From positions 248,001-312,000 of the forward strand of contig CAKSTR010000004.1 in the NCBI GenBank assembly GCA_934500835.1: a DNA stretch of 64,000 bases, given 5' to 3'. Positions within the stretch are counted from its first letter, which is position 1. Every line of letters begins with the position of its first letter. The translations under genes were made by a program, and so were the position numbers. The stretch comes from an uncultured Paracoccaceae bacterium. GTDB taxonomy: Bacteria; Pseudomonadota; Alphaproteobacteria; Rhodobacterales; Rhodobacteraceae. The notes below the pieces were generated by a model, which worked only from the letters and a program-made list of their open reading frames with translations, ran no database searches and was not told the DNA's origin. Of this stretch, positions 33,277 through 42,022 are shown piece after piece.

Positions 33277-33629
33277 CCCGGCACCACGCAGCGCAGAACC
33301 CAGACGTCATAGCGCGGGTGGTCCATCGCCGACAGCGCAGGGCTGGACGCCAGCATCCAGCCCGAGAACACCGGATCGGCGCGCGTCGAATCCATCACCG
33401 TCAGATGGGCCTGCGCATCCGCCGCCGGGTTGTCGGAAGGGTAGCGGCAGGCATCCAGCTGGATGGTCAGCCGCCCGTTCGACGCCGACTGCCCCCGCGC
33501 CAGTTCCATATCGCCGGTCTGGCCGGTCAGCTTGTCCAGCCAGCGCAGCACGCCACCGGGCGCGTCGGAAAACCCCTGCGCCATCGCCGGCCCCGCGGCC
33601 AGCGCCAGAACCAGCGCCAGGCGCATCAT
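33216..33629 (-). CDS. DUF2155 periplasmic protein
   Basis: This 137-residue exported protein has a signal peptide (MMRLALVLALAAGPAMAQ, cleavage after AMA) and the DUF2155 core: GVLRWLDKLTGQTGDMELARG, RLTIQLDACRYPSDNPAADA and VFSGWMLASSPALSAMDHPRYDVWVL. The family is restricted to alphaproteobacteria and its function is unknown. Its start overlaps the stop of mlaD (ATGATGA), so it is translated with the mlaD/NDUFA12-like operon. Its acidic tail (EETPESTDETEAQ) is encoded on DNA that also encodes the end of aat on the other strand. Confidence 0.9.
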   Translation of the reverse strand: MMRLALVLALAAGPAMAQGFSDAPGGVLRWLDKLTGQTGDMELARGQSASNGRLTIQLDACRYPSDNPAADAQAHLTVMDSTRADPVFSGWMLASSPALSAMDHPRYDVWVLRCVVPGYTAPQSEETPESTDETEAQ

Positions 33630-34093
33630 GGCGCGGGCGCCGCGTCGGACTTGCCGCCGCCGACGAATTTCATCAGCAGGGAGACCAGCGAGACCGACCC
33701 TTGGGTATCCTCGATCTCTTCTCCGGGGCCGAGATTCTCCAGCGCGCCGCCCGGCACGATTTCGACGAAGTTGCCGCCAAGCAGCCCCTCCGAGGAAATC
33801 AGGATGGCGCTGTCGGTCGGCAACTGGATGTCGCTGCGGATCTGCACCACCGCATCGGCCATGAAGGTTTCGGGGTTCAGCTTCAGAGAGGAAATGGTCC
33901 CCACCTTCAGCCCGGCCAGCCGCACATCCGACCCCGCCGAGATGCCATCGACGGCGCGAAAGCTTGCGGTCAGCGCATAGCTGTCCGCCCCGCCCCCGGC
34001 CAGCCCGGTCCCCCGGGCGGCATAGAAGGCAAAGCCCAGGGCCACGGCCAGAACGGCCGCACCGGCAGCGATTTCAGCGCGCGATCCGGCCAT
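33626..34093 (-). CDS. mlaD: MlaD-like outer-membrane lipid asymmetry protein
   Basis: This 155-residue protein has an N-terminal membrane anchor (GAAVLAVALGFAFYA) and an MCE domain, with YALTASFRAVDGISAGSDVRLAGLKVG and ILISSEGLLGGNFVEIVPGG. MlaD forms the hexameric ring that carries phospholipids to or from the MlaFEB ABC transporter. Here it is away from mlaE/mlaF. It is placed between the NDUFA12-like gene and DUF2155 with overlapping stop/start signals, an arrangement common in Rhodobacterales. Confidence 0.92.
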   Translation of the reverse strand: MAGSRAEIAAGAAVLAVALGFAFYAARGTGLAGGGADSYALTASFRAVDGISAGSDVRLAGLKVGTISSLKLNPETFMADAVVQIRSDIQLPTDSAILISSEGLLGGNFVEIVPGGALENLGPGEEIEDTQGSVSLVSLLMKFVGGGKSDAAPAP

Positions 34094-34467
34094 TATTCGG
34101 GCGCCCAGGCCTCGTAGTCGCGCCGCTCAACCGGCTGGCTGCGACGGATCGATCCGGGCGGAGCATAGGCCAGTTCGGTGCCCGAGAGGTTCTCGACATG
34201 CGGCCGCTCCCAGGACTTGCGCACCAGCGGGGCCTTGGTCGGCGGCTCTTCCCAGGTGTGGTGCAGCCAGCCATGCCAGTCCGGCGGCACGCGGCTGGCT
34301 TCCATCTCACCGTTGAAGATCACCCAGCGGCGCTTGCCATCCGCGGTCTGGTAATAGGCGTTGCCCTGGTCATCCTCGCCCACCTTGCGGCCCTTGCGGG
34401 CGGTGAAGATCTGGGTGCCAAGGGTCTGGCTGTTCCACCAGGTCAGCAGGCGCTTCAGGAAGTACAT
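34093..34467 (-). CDS. NADH:ubiquinone oxidoreductase accessory subunit NDUFA12-like
   Basis: This 124-residue homologue of the mitochondrial B17.2/NDUFA12 subunit of complex I has the conserved [38 protein letters not shown] and the tryptophan/proline-rich tail. It occurs in alphaproteobacteria as one of the few supernumerary complex I subunits shared with mitochondria. ATG 34467 starts [12 protein letters not shown]. Its stop overlaps the mlaD ATG, so the two are co-translated. The nuo operon is not in the window. Confidence 0.93.
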   Translation of the reverse strand: MYFLKRLLTWWNSQTLGTQIFTARKGRKVGEDDQGNAYYQTADGKRRWVIFNGEMEASRVPPDWHGWLHHTWEEPPTKAPLVRKSWERPHVENLSGTELAYAPPGSIRRSQPVERRDYEAWAPE

Positions 34468-34552
34468 GCGGCAGGTCTCCGGTTCGTTGCGCTTGGTATG
34501 GCCGATTGCGCGACCAAGGTCCAGTGGCCCGGATCGTCCCCTGCCGGCAACC

Positions 34553-34700
34553 GCCGAAGAATTGGGGGCCAGCCCCCAAACCCCCGGGATATTTCTTCCA
34601 AGATGAAAGGGCTTCATCTTGGAAGAAATATCCTCGGCGAAGCCCGCACGAGGCGGTTGGCGCCTGCGCCAGAGCCGAGACGAAAGGCTTGCGCCTGCAA
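34553..34700. repeat. Intergenic palindromic repeat, copy 3
   Basis: It shares the GGGGG...CCCCC mini-hairpin followed by AAACCCCC, GGATATTTC opening a stem, and CGAGACGAAAGGC with copies at 6841 and 16496. The central stem is a perfect 21-bp inverted repeat (34587-34607 with 34613-34633) with a 5-nt loop. Its inner sequence (CTTCCAAGATGAA) is unrelated to the stem of copy 1, so pairing rather than sequence is conserved. It fills the gap between the NDUFA12-like gene and ridA. Confidence 0.68.
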
Positions 34701-34719
34701 GGCGCTCGACCTGCCGGCA

Positions 34720-35103
34720 TCAGCCGGGAAGACGTGCTGTCACCTCGATCTCGATCTTGTGGCGCGGATCGATCAGCCCGGCCTCGAACATGGTCGCGGC
34801 GGGCGGATGGGCACCGAAAGTGGCGGAGAGCAAGGGCCAGCACGGCGCAAAATCGGCGCGGTCGGGCAGGATGTAGTGGACCCGCACCACATCGGCGAAG
34901 GTGGCACCCGCCGCCTGCAGCGCCCGGTCGATGATCTGCAGCGCAAGGGCGCATTGCTCGGTGACGTTTTCGGGGACGATGCCGGTGGCGTGGTCTGTGC
35001 CGGTCGTGCCCGACACATGCACCCAGCCGCCCGCCACCACGGCGCGGGCATAGCCGATCTTCGGCTCCCAGGTTGATCCGGTGCAGATGCGTCGAATGGT
35101 CAT
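34720..35103 (-). CDS. RidA/YjgF family protein
   Basis: This 127-residue protein of the RidA superfamily (reactive enamine/imine deaminases) has the trimer core [24 protein letters not shown] and the C-terminal [28 protein letters not shown]. The catalytic arginine position of true RidA (R105, in the segment before the final strand) appears as R in [10 protein letters not shown] but with altered spacing. It may therefore belong to the Rid2-7 subgroups rather than to RidA proper. ATG 35103 is the chosen start. It is transcribed after clpX, separated from it by a terminator. Confidence 0.85.
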   Translation of the reverse strand: MTIRRICTGSTWEPKIGYARAVVAGGWVHVSGTTGTDHATGIVPENVTEQCALALQIIDRALQAAGATFADVVRVHYILPDRADFAPCWPLLSATFGAHPPAATMFEAGLIDPRHKIEIEVTARLPG

Positions 35104-35124
35104 CAGCGGGCCCTTCCAAAGCAA

Positions 35125-35150
35125 GACGCCGCCCGTTCCGGGGCGGCGTC
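35125..35150 (-). terminator. Rho-independent terminator after clpX
   Basis: This perfect 10-bp GACGCCGCCC/GGGCGGCGTC stem around a 6-nt loop lies 20 bp after the clpX stop. On the minus strand it is followed by TTGCTTTGG, a modest U-tract. Confidence 0.75.
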
Positions 35151-35170
35151 ACTGTCTTTCCACGCGCGAG

Positions 35171-36433
<1,263 letters not shown>

Positions 36434-36516
36434 CCGTTTCCCTTTGCCTTGCACGCCTTTCCGGCGGCCCCCTCGGGCAAGTCTAGGCCAAGGCCCAGAC
36501 CTCCACAATGCGAAAA

Positions 36517-36547
36517 CGCCCCCGGCGACCGGCTGGCACCGGGGGCG
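36517..36547 (-). terminator. Rho-independent terminator after clpP
   Basis: A 9-bp CGCCCCCGG/CCGGGGGCG stem lies just after the clpP stop and on the minus strand runs into GTTTTCGC. Confidence 0.72.
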
Positions 36548-36552
36548 AAACC

Positions 36553-37185
36553 TTACTTCGCGGTGTCGTCCATCTTGCCGCGATCGGCGAGGATTTCGTC
36601 GATCAGGCCCCAGTCCTTGGCATCCTCGGCCGACATGAAATTGTCGCGCTCAAGGGCGGCCACCACGTTTTCCATCGTCTGGCCGGTATGCTTGACATAG
36701 ATCCCGTTCAGCCGGTCCTTCAGCTTCTGGGTTTCCTGCGCATGGATCATGATGTCGGTGGCCTGGCCCTGATAGCCGCCCGAGGGCTGGTGAACCATCA
36801 CGCGGCTGTTGGGCAGGCTGAAGCGCATCCCCTTTTCACCCGCCGTCAGCAAGAGCGACCCCATCGACGCCGCCTGCCCGATCACCAGGGTGGAGACCTT
36901 CGGCTTGATGTATTGCATGGTGTCATAGATCGACAGGCCCGAGGTGACGACACCGCCGGGGCTGTTGATATACATCGAGATTTCCTTCGAGGGGTTCTCG
37001 GCCTCAAGGAACAGAAGCTGGGCGCAGATCAGGCTGGACATGCCGTCGTGAACCGGGCCGGCAAGGAAGATGATCCGCTCCTTCAAGAGGCGCGAGAAGA
37101 TGTCATAGGCACGTTCGCCCCGGCTGGTCTGTTCAACGACCATCGGGACAAGGGTGTTCATATAGGTGTCTATCGGATCGCGCAT
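36553..37185 (-). CDS. clpP: ATP-dependent Clp protease proteolytic subunit ClpP
   Basis: This 210-residue serine protease subunit forms the tetradecameric chamber. Catalytic S107 is in GQAASMGS, H132 in VMVHQPSGG, and the Asp in the later LKDRLNGIY region completes the triad. Handle helix and head-domain residues are conserved ([15 protein letters not shown]). The start at 37185 gives the standard short propeptide [19 protein letters not shown]. The 263 bp upstream hold no gene and presumably the promoter; I saw no convincing heat-shock promoter there. Confidence 0.98.
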   Translation of the reverse strand: MRDPIDTYMNTLVPMVVEQTSRGERAYDIFSRLLKERIIFLAGPVHDGMSSLICAQLLFLEAENPSKEISMYINSPGGVVTSGLSIYDTMQYIKPKVSTLVIGQAASMGSLLLTAGEKGMRFSLPNSRVMVHQPSGGYQGQATDIMIHAQETQKLKDRLNGIYVKHTGQTMENVVAALERDNFMSAEDAKDWGLIDEILADRGKMDDTAK

Positions 37186-37448
37186 CTGTGGCCTGCCTCT
37201 TCTGTCACGCTCAGGGTTATCGGCGGAGAGTTTCCAGAGTCTTAGTGTCGCGTGGCGAGGGCTGCAAGAGCACCCCCGAAAACTGCCCGCACCAATGGTT
37301 GGTCCACGCGCCGGCCGGCCCCCTTCATCTTGACGACATCGCCCGGCAGAGACTGCAGTCAGGGTCTGCGCCCGCGCTTCGGAAACACATGTCCGCAGGA
37401 CTGGCGCCAAGCCGCGGCACCGCGTTGCAGACAAGCGCGGCCACGGGT

Positions 37449-38762
37449 TCAGCGCGCCAGCGCCAGTTCCACCTTCAGCCCGCCCACGGCCTCGCTGTCG
37501 CCAAGGTAAAGCCCGCCGCCATGGTTGCGCGCCACATCGGCCGCGATGGAAAGCCCCAGGCCCACGCCGCCGCCGCGGTTCGGGTCACGCTCGGCGTCCA
37601 GCCTTGTGAAGGGCCGCAGCGCCTCTTCGCGCCGCTCGGCCGGGATGCCGGGGCCGTTGTCCTCGACCACCACGCGCAGGAAACGGTCGGTGAACTGCAG
37701 CCGCACTTCGGCCCGGCTGCCATAGCGCAGGGCATTGCCGACAAGGTTTTCAACCGCCCGCGCCACCGCATGCGGCCGCAGCCGCACCGGACCCGCGCTG
37801 CCCTCGATGCCGGTCAGTTGCACCTGCCTGCCGCCGCGCTGTGCGTCCTCGACCACCCGGGCGACAAGGGCCTCCGCATCCACCTCTTCCATCTCTTCCA
37901 TCGCATCGCCGCGCGCAAAGGACAGGAATTCATCCACCATCCGCTCCATCTGCGCCACATCGCCGATCAGGGCGCGGGTGTCCTCGTCCTCGGGCAGCAG
38001 CGACAGGCCAAGCCGCAGCCGGGTCAGGGGCGTGCGCAGATCGTGGCTGACGCCGGACAGGAGGAGGGTCCGCTGTTCGATCTGCCGCTCGATCCGGGCG
38101 CGCATGTCGATGAAGGCCGCCCCCGCCGCCCGCACCTCCAGCGCGCCACGCGGGCGATAGGCGATGCGCTGGCCCTTGCCGAAAGCCTCGGCCGCCTGCG
38201 CAAGCCTTGTGATCGGCCGCAACTGGTTGCGCAGGAAGACATAGGCGATCACCGTCATCAGAACCGAGGTCAGAAGCATCAGCACCAAAAGCTGATGCGG
38301 GTTCGTGGCCCCCATCCGCCGCCGCGAGACATCGGCCTGCAGGGGACCATGCCCGGTCTGGAACACCAGCCGTGTGGTACGGTCGGGATCGGTCACATCC
38401 GCGGCCACCAGCTCGGGCAATTGGTCATGCAGGGTGGCGATGATCTCACGCCCCGCCAGATCGAACCGGCCAGCCGCATCCGCCATCGGTGCCGTGTCTG
38501 CTGGTGGCAGGGTCAGCGCGATCTGCAAGGGATCGGCCACATGGCGGGCGTGGGCCAGACCCTCTGCCGGCGTGGTGCCCGCATCGAACTCGGCCAGCAC
38601 CAGCGCCAGATCCAGCGCCACCCCTTGCGTCATCTGCCGTGTCACCCCTTCATAGTGGCGCTGGATGAAGGCCATGGACACCACCAGCTGGATGGTGACG
38701 ATGGGGACGATCAGGATCAGGGCGGCGCGGGCATAGATGCCGCGCGGAAGAAAGCGTTTCAT
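37449..38762 (-). CDS. EnvZ-like sensor histidine kinase (orphan)
   Basis: This 437-residue membrane kinase has helix 1 at about residues 8-30, a periplasmic domain (about 31-165), helix 2 (about 168-188) and a HAMP segment ([20 protein letters not shown]). The H-box is [20 protein letters not shown], which is the EnvZ form. The ATPase domain has [22 protein letters not shown] and [18 protein letters not shown]. No response regulator gene is adjacent: clpP lies downstream and an MBL hydrolase is divergent. ATG 38762 is preferred; an ATG two codons earlier is equally possible. The partner may be an OmpR-like regulator elsewhere. Confidence 0.88.
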   Translation of the reverse strand: MKRFLPRGIYARAALILIVPIVTIQLVVSMAFIQRHYEGVTRQMTQGVALDLALVLAEFDAGTTPAEGLAHARHVADPLQIALTLPPADTAPMADAAGRFDLAGREIIATLHDQLPELVAADVTDPDRTTRLVFQTGHGPLQADVSRRRMGATNPHQLLVLMLLTSVLMTVIAYVFLRNQLRPITRLAQAAEAFGKGQRIAYRPRGALEVRAAGAAFIDMRARIERQIEQRTLLLSGVSHDLRTPLTRLRLGLSLLPEDEDTRALIGDVAQMERMVDEFLSFARGDAMEEMEEVDAEALVARVVEDAQRGGRQVQLTGIEGSAGPVRLRPHAVARAVENLVGNALRYGSRAEVRLQFTDRFLRVVVEDNGPGIPAERREEALRPFTRLDAERDPNRGGGVGLGLSIAADVARNHGGGLYLGDSEAVGGLKVELALAR

Positions 38763-38783
38763 GACCATTTGGGAAGGCTAGCC

Positions 38784-39689
38784 ATGACCGTGCCGATTGG
38801 AAAGGCCGCGCCTGCGCCTGCCGCCCTGCCCGGCCGGTTGCGGCGGGTTCTGGCCGGGAACCCCTCTCCGATGACCGGCCCGGGGACCTGGACCGACATC
38901 GTCGGCTCGGGCGAGGTGGCGGTGATCGACCCCGGCCCCGCCCTTGAGGGTCACCTCCAGGCCGTTCTCGCCGCTCTCGACCCCGGCGAGCGGGTTGCCG
39001 CCATCCTTGTCACCCACGCCCATCTGGACCACTCGGCCCTTGCCCCTGCCCTGTCGCGGGCGACGGGCGCCCCGGTCCTGGCCTTCGGCACCGCCACCGA
39101 AGGCCGCAGCCCTGCCATGCAGCGGCTGGTCGAGGGCGGCCTGCGCAGCGGCGGCGAGGGGCTGGACCTTGCCTTCACCCCCGACCGCCGCCTTGCCGAC
39201 GACGAGATCATCAGCGGCCCCGACTGGAGCCTGCGGGCCGTTCACACCCCCGGCCATCTTGGCGGCCATCTCTGCCTTGCCTGGGAGGATGTGCTTTTTG
39301 CCGGAGATCACGTCATGGGTTGGGCACCCAGCCTTGTCTCGCCGCCCGATGGCGACATGGGGGCCTATATGGCCTCGCTCGCGCGGCTGGCGCGTCAGGA
39401 ATGGCGCTTGATGCTGCCGACGCACGGCGATCCGGTTGCCGACCCCGCCGCGCGACTGGCCGAACTGACCGCCCACCGCCGCGCCCGCGAAGCGCAAGTG
39501 GCCGAGGCGCTGCGCCGCGGCCCCGTCCCGCTGGATGCGGTGACGGCCGCCGTCTACCGCGACCTGGCCCCCGCCCTCCTGCCCGCCGCCCGCCGCAACG
39601 CCCTTGCGCATCTGATTGATCTTGCAGAGCGAAACCAGGCCAGAGCTACCCCTTTCCCCGGTCCCGAAGCCCTGTGGTCCTGCCCCTGA
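38784..39689 (+). CDS. MBL-fold metallo-hydrolase (LACTB2/ribonuclease Z-like)
   Basis: This 301-residue hydrolase has the metal-binding THAHLDHSAL motif near residue 80, later ligands in HTPGHLGGHLCLA and LFAGDHVMGW, and a C-terminal winged-helix-like domain (REAQVAEALRRGPVPLDAV). This LACTB2-like layout (MBL domain plus C-terminal helical domain) is shared by endoribonucleases and CoA-thioester hydrolases. The substrate cannot be told from sequence. It is divergent from the EnvZ-like kinase and ends 70 bp before tRNA-Asn. Confidence 0.87.
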   Translation: MTVPIGKAAPAPAALPGRLRRVLAGNPSPMTGPGTWTDIVGSGEVAVIDPGPALEGHLQAVLAALDPGERVAAILVTHAHLDHSALAPALSRATGAPVLAFGTATEGRSPAMQRLVEGGLRSGGEGLDLAFTPDRRLADDEIISGPDWSLRAVHTPGHLGGHLCLAWEDVLFAGDHVMGWAPSLVSPPDGDMGAYMASLARLARQEWRLMLPTHGDPVADPAARLAELTAHRRAREAQVAEALRRGPVPLDAVTAAVYRDLAPALLPAARRNALAHLIDLAERNQARATPFPGPEALWSCP

Positions 39690-39759
39690 GCACAAGGCAC
39701 AGTTTTTGCCCTTTTGCCCCTTGCCGCCCCCATGCCCCCTTGCTATACGGCCCCGGTGT

Positions 39760-39834
39760 TCCGGCGTAGCTCAGCGGTAGAGCAGTTGACTGTTAATCAA
39801 TTGGTCGTAGGTTCGATCCCTACCGCCGGAGCCA
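39760..39834 (+). tRNA. tRNA-Asn (anticodon GTT), prophage integration target
   Basis: This is a complete 75-nt cloverleaf: acceptor TCCGGCG/CGCCGGA, D-arm GCTC AGCGGTA GAGC, anticodon stem GTTGA/TCAAT with loop CTGTTAA (GTT), T-arm GTAGG TTCGATC CCTAC, and encoded CCA. The 3' part from 39788 on is duplicated exactly at 57838-57884. This shows that the element to the right integrated here and restored the gene. Confidence 0.97.
39788..39834. repeat. attL (47-bp direct repeat, left copy)
   Basis: It is identical over 47 bp to 57838-57884, from the first base of the anticodon-stem 3' region (GACTGTTAATC...) to the CCA. Just outside, the two copies differ (T versus C on the left; G versus A on the right), so the repeat is exactly delimited. 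Confidence 0.96.
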
Positions 39835-39854
39835 GAAATCCCTAGTGGATACAG

Positions 39855-40613
39855 CTACTTAGAATAGACCTGCCTTCGGGCGGGTCTTTCTAATTTCGCA
39901 ACCGGGGGAACACCGGGGGAACATTTGTCACCCCAAGTCGCGTCGAACCGTTTGGCAGAGAGACGAAACAACCGGTTAGGCATAGCTCGCCCCGCCCGCC
40001 ACTGCGCCCGGCGGGCACACGATCTAGAACAGAATCGCGCACCGTGTTTGGGAATGAACTCCACAGAGCAGTAGTTGCAGCAGACCGGTGAGGGCTGGGG
40101 CTTGGCACAACGCACACAGCAGAAGCGCTGATAGTCCTTATGTGCATTAAACTGATCGCCGCAGCGCGCGCACGTTTTGATGCGCCGCCGCCTGTGCCAA
40201 GCTTCCTTTGCGCGCCCCCCGCAAAGGCTAGAACAAAACTTTGCGTTCAGTGGCCTCGCATCATCAATTGCGATCCCGCACATCGGGCAAGATCGTCCGC
40301 ATCGCGCTTCCGCCCGCGCGGCGCGTTCGATCTGATAGCGATTTCGGTCTCGACATCGCGCGTTGCAAAATCTGCGGTGGGTACGCGCATTTGGGGGTAG
40401 CGGCGCCTGACATTCTTCGCACCAAGCCGTCAGACCCGACGGATCGCCAGCCGTATCGCCCGGCCTTCCTGCGCATGCTTGATCCGATGAACGCCCTGAT
40501 AAAAAGTCGCCGCGCAGTTTTCGCTGCAAAACTTGTGATGCCCCTCGGGCAATGGCGCGTGACATTTCACGCACCGGGTTCTTTCGATCAGCGTCCCCGC
40601 TGCGACCGTCCAT
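39855..40613 (-). CDS. Cys-rich multi-zinc-finger protein, start uncertain
   Basis: At least five CxxC pairs with FC-x(2-3)-C partners are spaced along the chain: WCEECQAPLPP with RFCNARC, SCPMCGIAID with KFCSSLC, TCARCGDQF with RFCCVRC, and VCCNYCSVEF with RFCSRSC. They look like tandem zinc ribbons of one repeated type and are preceded by nothing recognisable. The coordinates give the longest open frame. The first 60 codons overlap the upstream gene in another frame and are probably not used. The plausible product begins near 40433, where no ATG, GTG or TTG exists. Either a rare CTG starts it or it is fused to the upstream zinc-finger gene by a frameshift. Function unknown. Confidence 0.6.
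   Translation of the reverse strand: MDGRSGDADRKNPVREMSRAIARGASQVLQRKLRGDFLSGRSSDQACAGRPGDTAGDPSGLTAWCEECQAPLPPNARTHRRFCNARCRDRNRYQIERAARAEARCGRSCPMCGIAIDDARPLNAKFCSSLCGGRAKEAWHRRRRIKTCARCGDQFNAHKDYQRFCCVRCAKPQPSPVCCNYCSVEFIPKHGARFCSRSCARRAQWRAGRAMPNRLFRLSAKRFDATWGDKCSPGVPPVAKLERPARRQVYSK
39867..39896 (+). terminator. Rho-independent terminator downstream of tRNA-Asn, element-borne
   Basis: Stem GACCTGCC/GGCGGGTC with a UUCG loop is followed by TTTCTAATTT. It lies 32 bp after the tRNA CCA end, inside the element. It would replace the native terminator that integration moved to 57893-57920. Confidence 0.78.
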
Positions 40614-40918
40614 TCCAATTGCCCCTCATACCAGGTTGGCCGGATCGCCCCGACCACAGCGAAGGCATCCTCCAAAGCCAAGCGGGCCAGCGCGTTGGCA
40701 TCTGTCCAACGCCAGCCCTGCAGGCACAGTTCCGACCGGACACAATGCCGCAACACACCCTCCAGCCCGAACAGCGTAGCCACAGCCCGAGCCTCAAAAG
40801 CCAGTAGGGACACCGCCGCAAGATCTTTGACCATCTGCTGATACCGGCCAGAACCGAAACGGCGGCGCTGCGCATCTCTCTGGTTGCGCCGGATATGCAG
40901 GGATCGATCCAGATGCAT
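40430..40918 (-). CDS. Phage protein with C-terminal zinc finger
   Basis: This 162-residue protein has a helical N-terminal two thirds (LAAVSLLAFEARAVATLFGLEG, ALARLALEDAFAVVGAI). It ends with a zinc ribbon CVKCHAPLPEGHHKFCSENCAATFY, the same CxxC...FCSxxC form found repeatedly in the downstream gene. The ATG 40918 overlaps the preceding stop (TGATG); the GTG just before it would also fit. The last codons run into the first finger of the next protein in a shifted frame. Single or tandem fingers of this type occur in phage and prophage proteins of unknown role. DNA or RNA binding is a reasonable guess, nothing more. Confidence 0.65.
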   Translation of the reverse strand: MHLDRSLHIRRNQRDAQRRRFGSGRYQQMVKDLAAVSLLAFEARAVATLFGLEGVLRHCVRSELCLQGWRWTDANALARLALEDAFAVVGAIRPTWYEGQLEWTVAAGTLIERTRCVKCHAPLPEGHHKFCSENCAATFYQGVHRIKHAQEGRAIRLAIRRV

Positions 40919-41274
40919 CACCCCACCATCGCGTCGAACAATGCCGCCGAAATCGGCCGAGGCGAGACCACCGGCGCCGGCTTATTGCCCGTCATCTCAG
41001 CACTGCCCCTGCCGTAAAACGCTGCCATCCAGACCGCGTCCATCGCCAACAGGATAGCTACATGCTCCGCCCCCAGCGGAGTTCGCATCAGTTGACAGAA
41101 GGCCACAATCTCGGAGGGCTGCAGCGCGTTCGGTCCTGCAGAGTGGTAGGTGCGGGTGGATGACAGCTGCACGAACATCTGCCAGAGGCCCCGCGCTGCC
41201 TCAGGAACGCGCCGCCGCGCACCGCCCAGATGTGCCCGCACCTCATTGCAAAGAAGGCGCTCAAGTCTGCTCAC
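40918..41274 (-). CDS. Small phage protein downstream of the tape measure region
   Basis: This 118-residue protein begins with GTG at 41274, 14 bp inside the preceding Ntn-hydrolase gene. A central segment (ALQPSEIVAFCQLMRTPLGAEHVAILLAMDAVWMAAFYG) has the layout of short phage proteins near tail genes, where a Pro-led helix pair precedes an LD.xW helix. I associate it with tail-assembly-type proteins without being able to name a family. It is tightly coupled on both sides (TGATG with the next gene), so it belongs to the late operon. Confidence 0.58.
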   Translation of the reverse strand: MSRLERLLCNEVRAHLGGARRRVPEAARGLWQMFVQLSSTRTYHSAGPNALQPSEIVAFCQLMRTPLGAEHVAILLAMDAVWMAAFYGRGSAEMTGNKPAPVVSPRPISAALFDAMVG

Positions 41275-42022
41275 GGTCCCGGTCCATCAGGTATTTAGGC
41301 ATCGGTTCGCCAAGGGTCGGGTCAATGGGCTTGCCGATGACATCCTCGGGCCAGCGGTGAGCAATCCACGATTGGCAGAGGCGGCGGTCAACCAAGGCGA
41401 TTTGCACGAAGGCACCCGCGTTGAAGCGAGCTGCCAGACCCGCGATATCACCGCTTTCGGCGCGGGCGGCGCAGATCATCCGCACCAGCATATCCACATC
41501 GTTATCGTCATCGGTGGCAAAGGGCAGGCCAAAGCGCGCCTTGATCATCGACGCCGGAGCCGTGGAACACCAAATCCTATCGCGAGGCATGGGGAGCAGG
41601 GTCCAGGGTGGCAGCACCGTTGTGCGGCCAGACCCTTCGTCGATGGTCTCCTTTTCATAGCTGACCACCCGCCAGCCCTCGAACTGTTCACGCTGGCCAG
41701 ACCAGCCAGCCACTGTGACGTTGGTGCGATGGTCGCCACCGACAATCATCCCCTGCGCCACCGCGTGGAAATGGCAACGCTTAACAAGATCGGGAAGCAC
41801 TTCGACCAAATCATCGAAGTCCTTGACCCCGCAGGGCATAAACCACCCCAGCAAGTGATCGAAGCCGCCGATTCCAGTGATTGCCATAACCGCATTCAGT
41901 TCCGGCATCAGAGACAGCTTGGACATATAGGCAACTACGGCCCCGGTCGCGGGGTCACTGGCCACCCCATCACCTGCCATGACAACGTAGTCATCGGTGA
42001 CGATCAGGGCTATCGCACTCAC
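41261..42022 (-). CDS. Proteasome-like Ntn-hydrolase
   Basis: The first 60 residues follow the proteasome beta-subunit/HslV pattern. A small hydroxyl residue follows the initiator Met (S2). The strand ALIVTDDYVVMAGDGVAS has an Asp exactly 16 residues after S2, matching Thr1/Asp17. A lysine (YMSKLSLMPEL) lies near the place of Lys33, followed by a glycine-rich ITGIGG turn. After Met removal Ser would be the N-terminal nucleophile. The 253-residue chain is longer than HslV; the C-terminal half is unassigned. It starts with GTG 42022, overlapping the tape-measure stop. Whether it is a protease, an amidase or an inactive structural version is unknown. Confidence 0.65.
   Translation of the reverse strand: MSAIALIVTDDYVVMAGDGVASDPATGAVVAYMSKLSLMPELNAVMAITGIGGFDHLLGWFMPCGVKDFDDLVEVLPDLVKRCHFHAVAQGMIVGGDHRTNVTVAGWSGQREQFEGWRVVSYEKETIDEGSGRTTVLPPWTLLPMPRDRIWCSTAPASMIKARFGLPFATDDDNDVDMLVRMICAARAESGDIAGLAARFNAGAFVQIALVDRRLCQSWIAHRWPEDVIGKPIDPTLGEPMPKYLMDRDREQT

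Noticed and set aside
37186..37448. Trigger-factor or other small gene upstream of clpP
   Set aside because: No open frame with conserved features lies there on either strand; only promoter sequence is expected.
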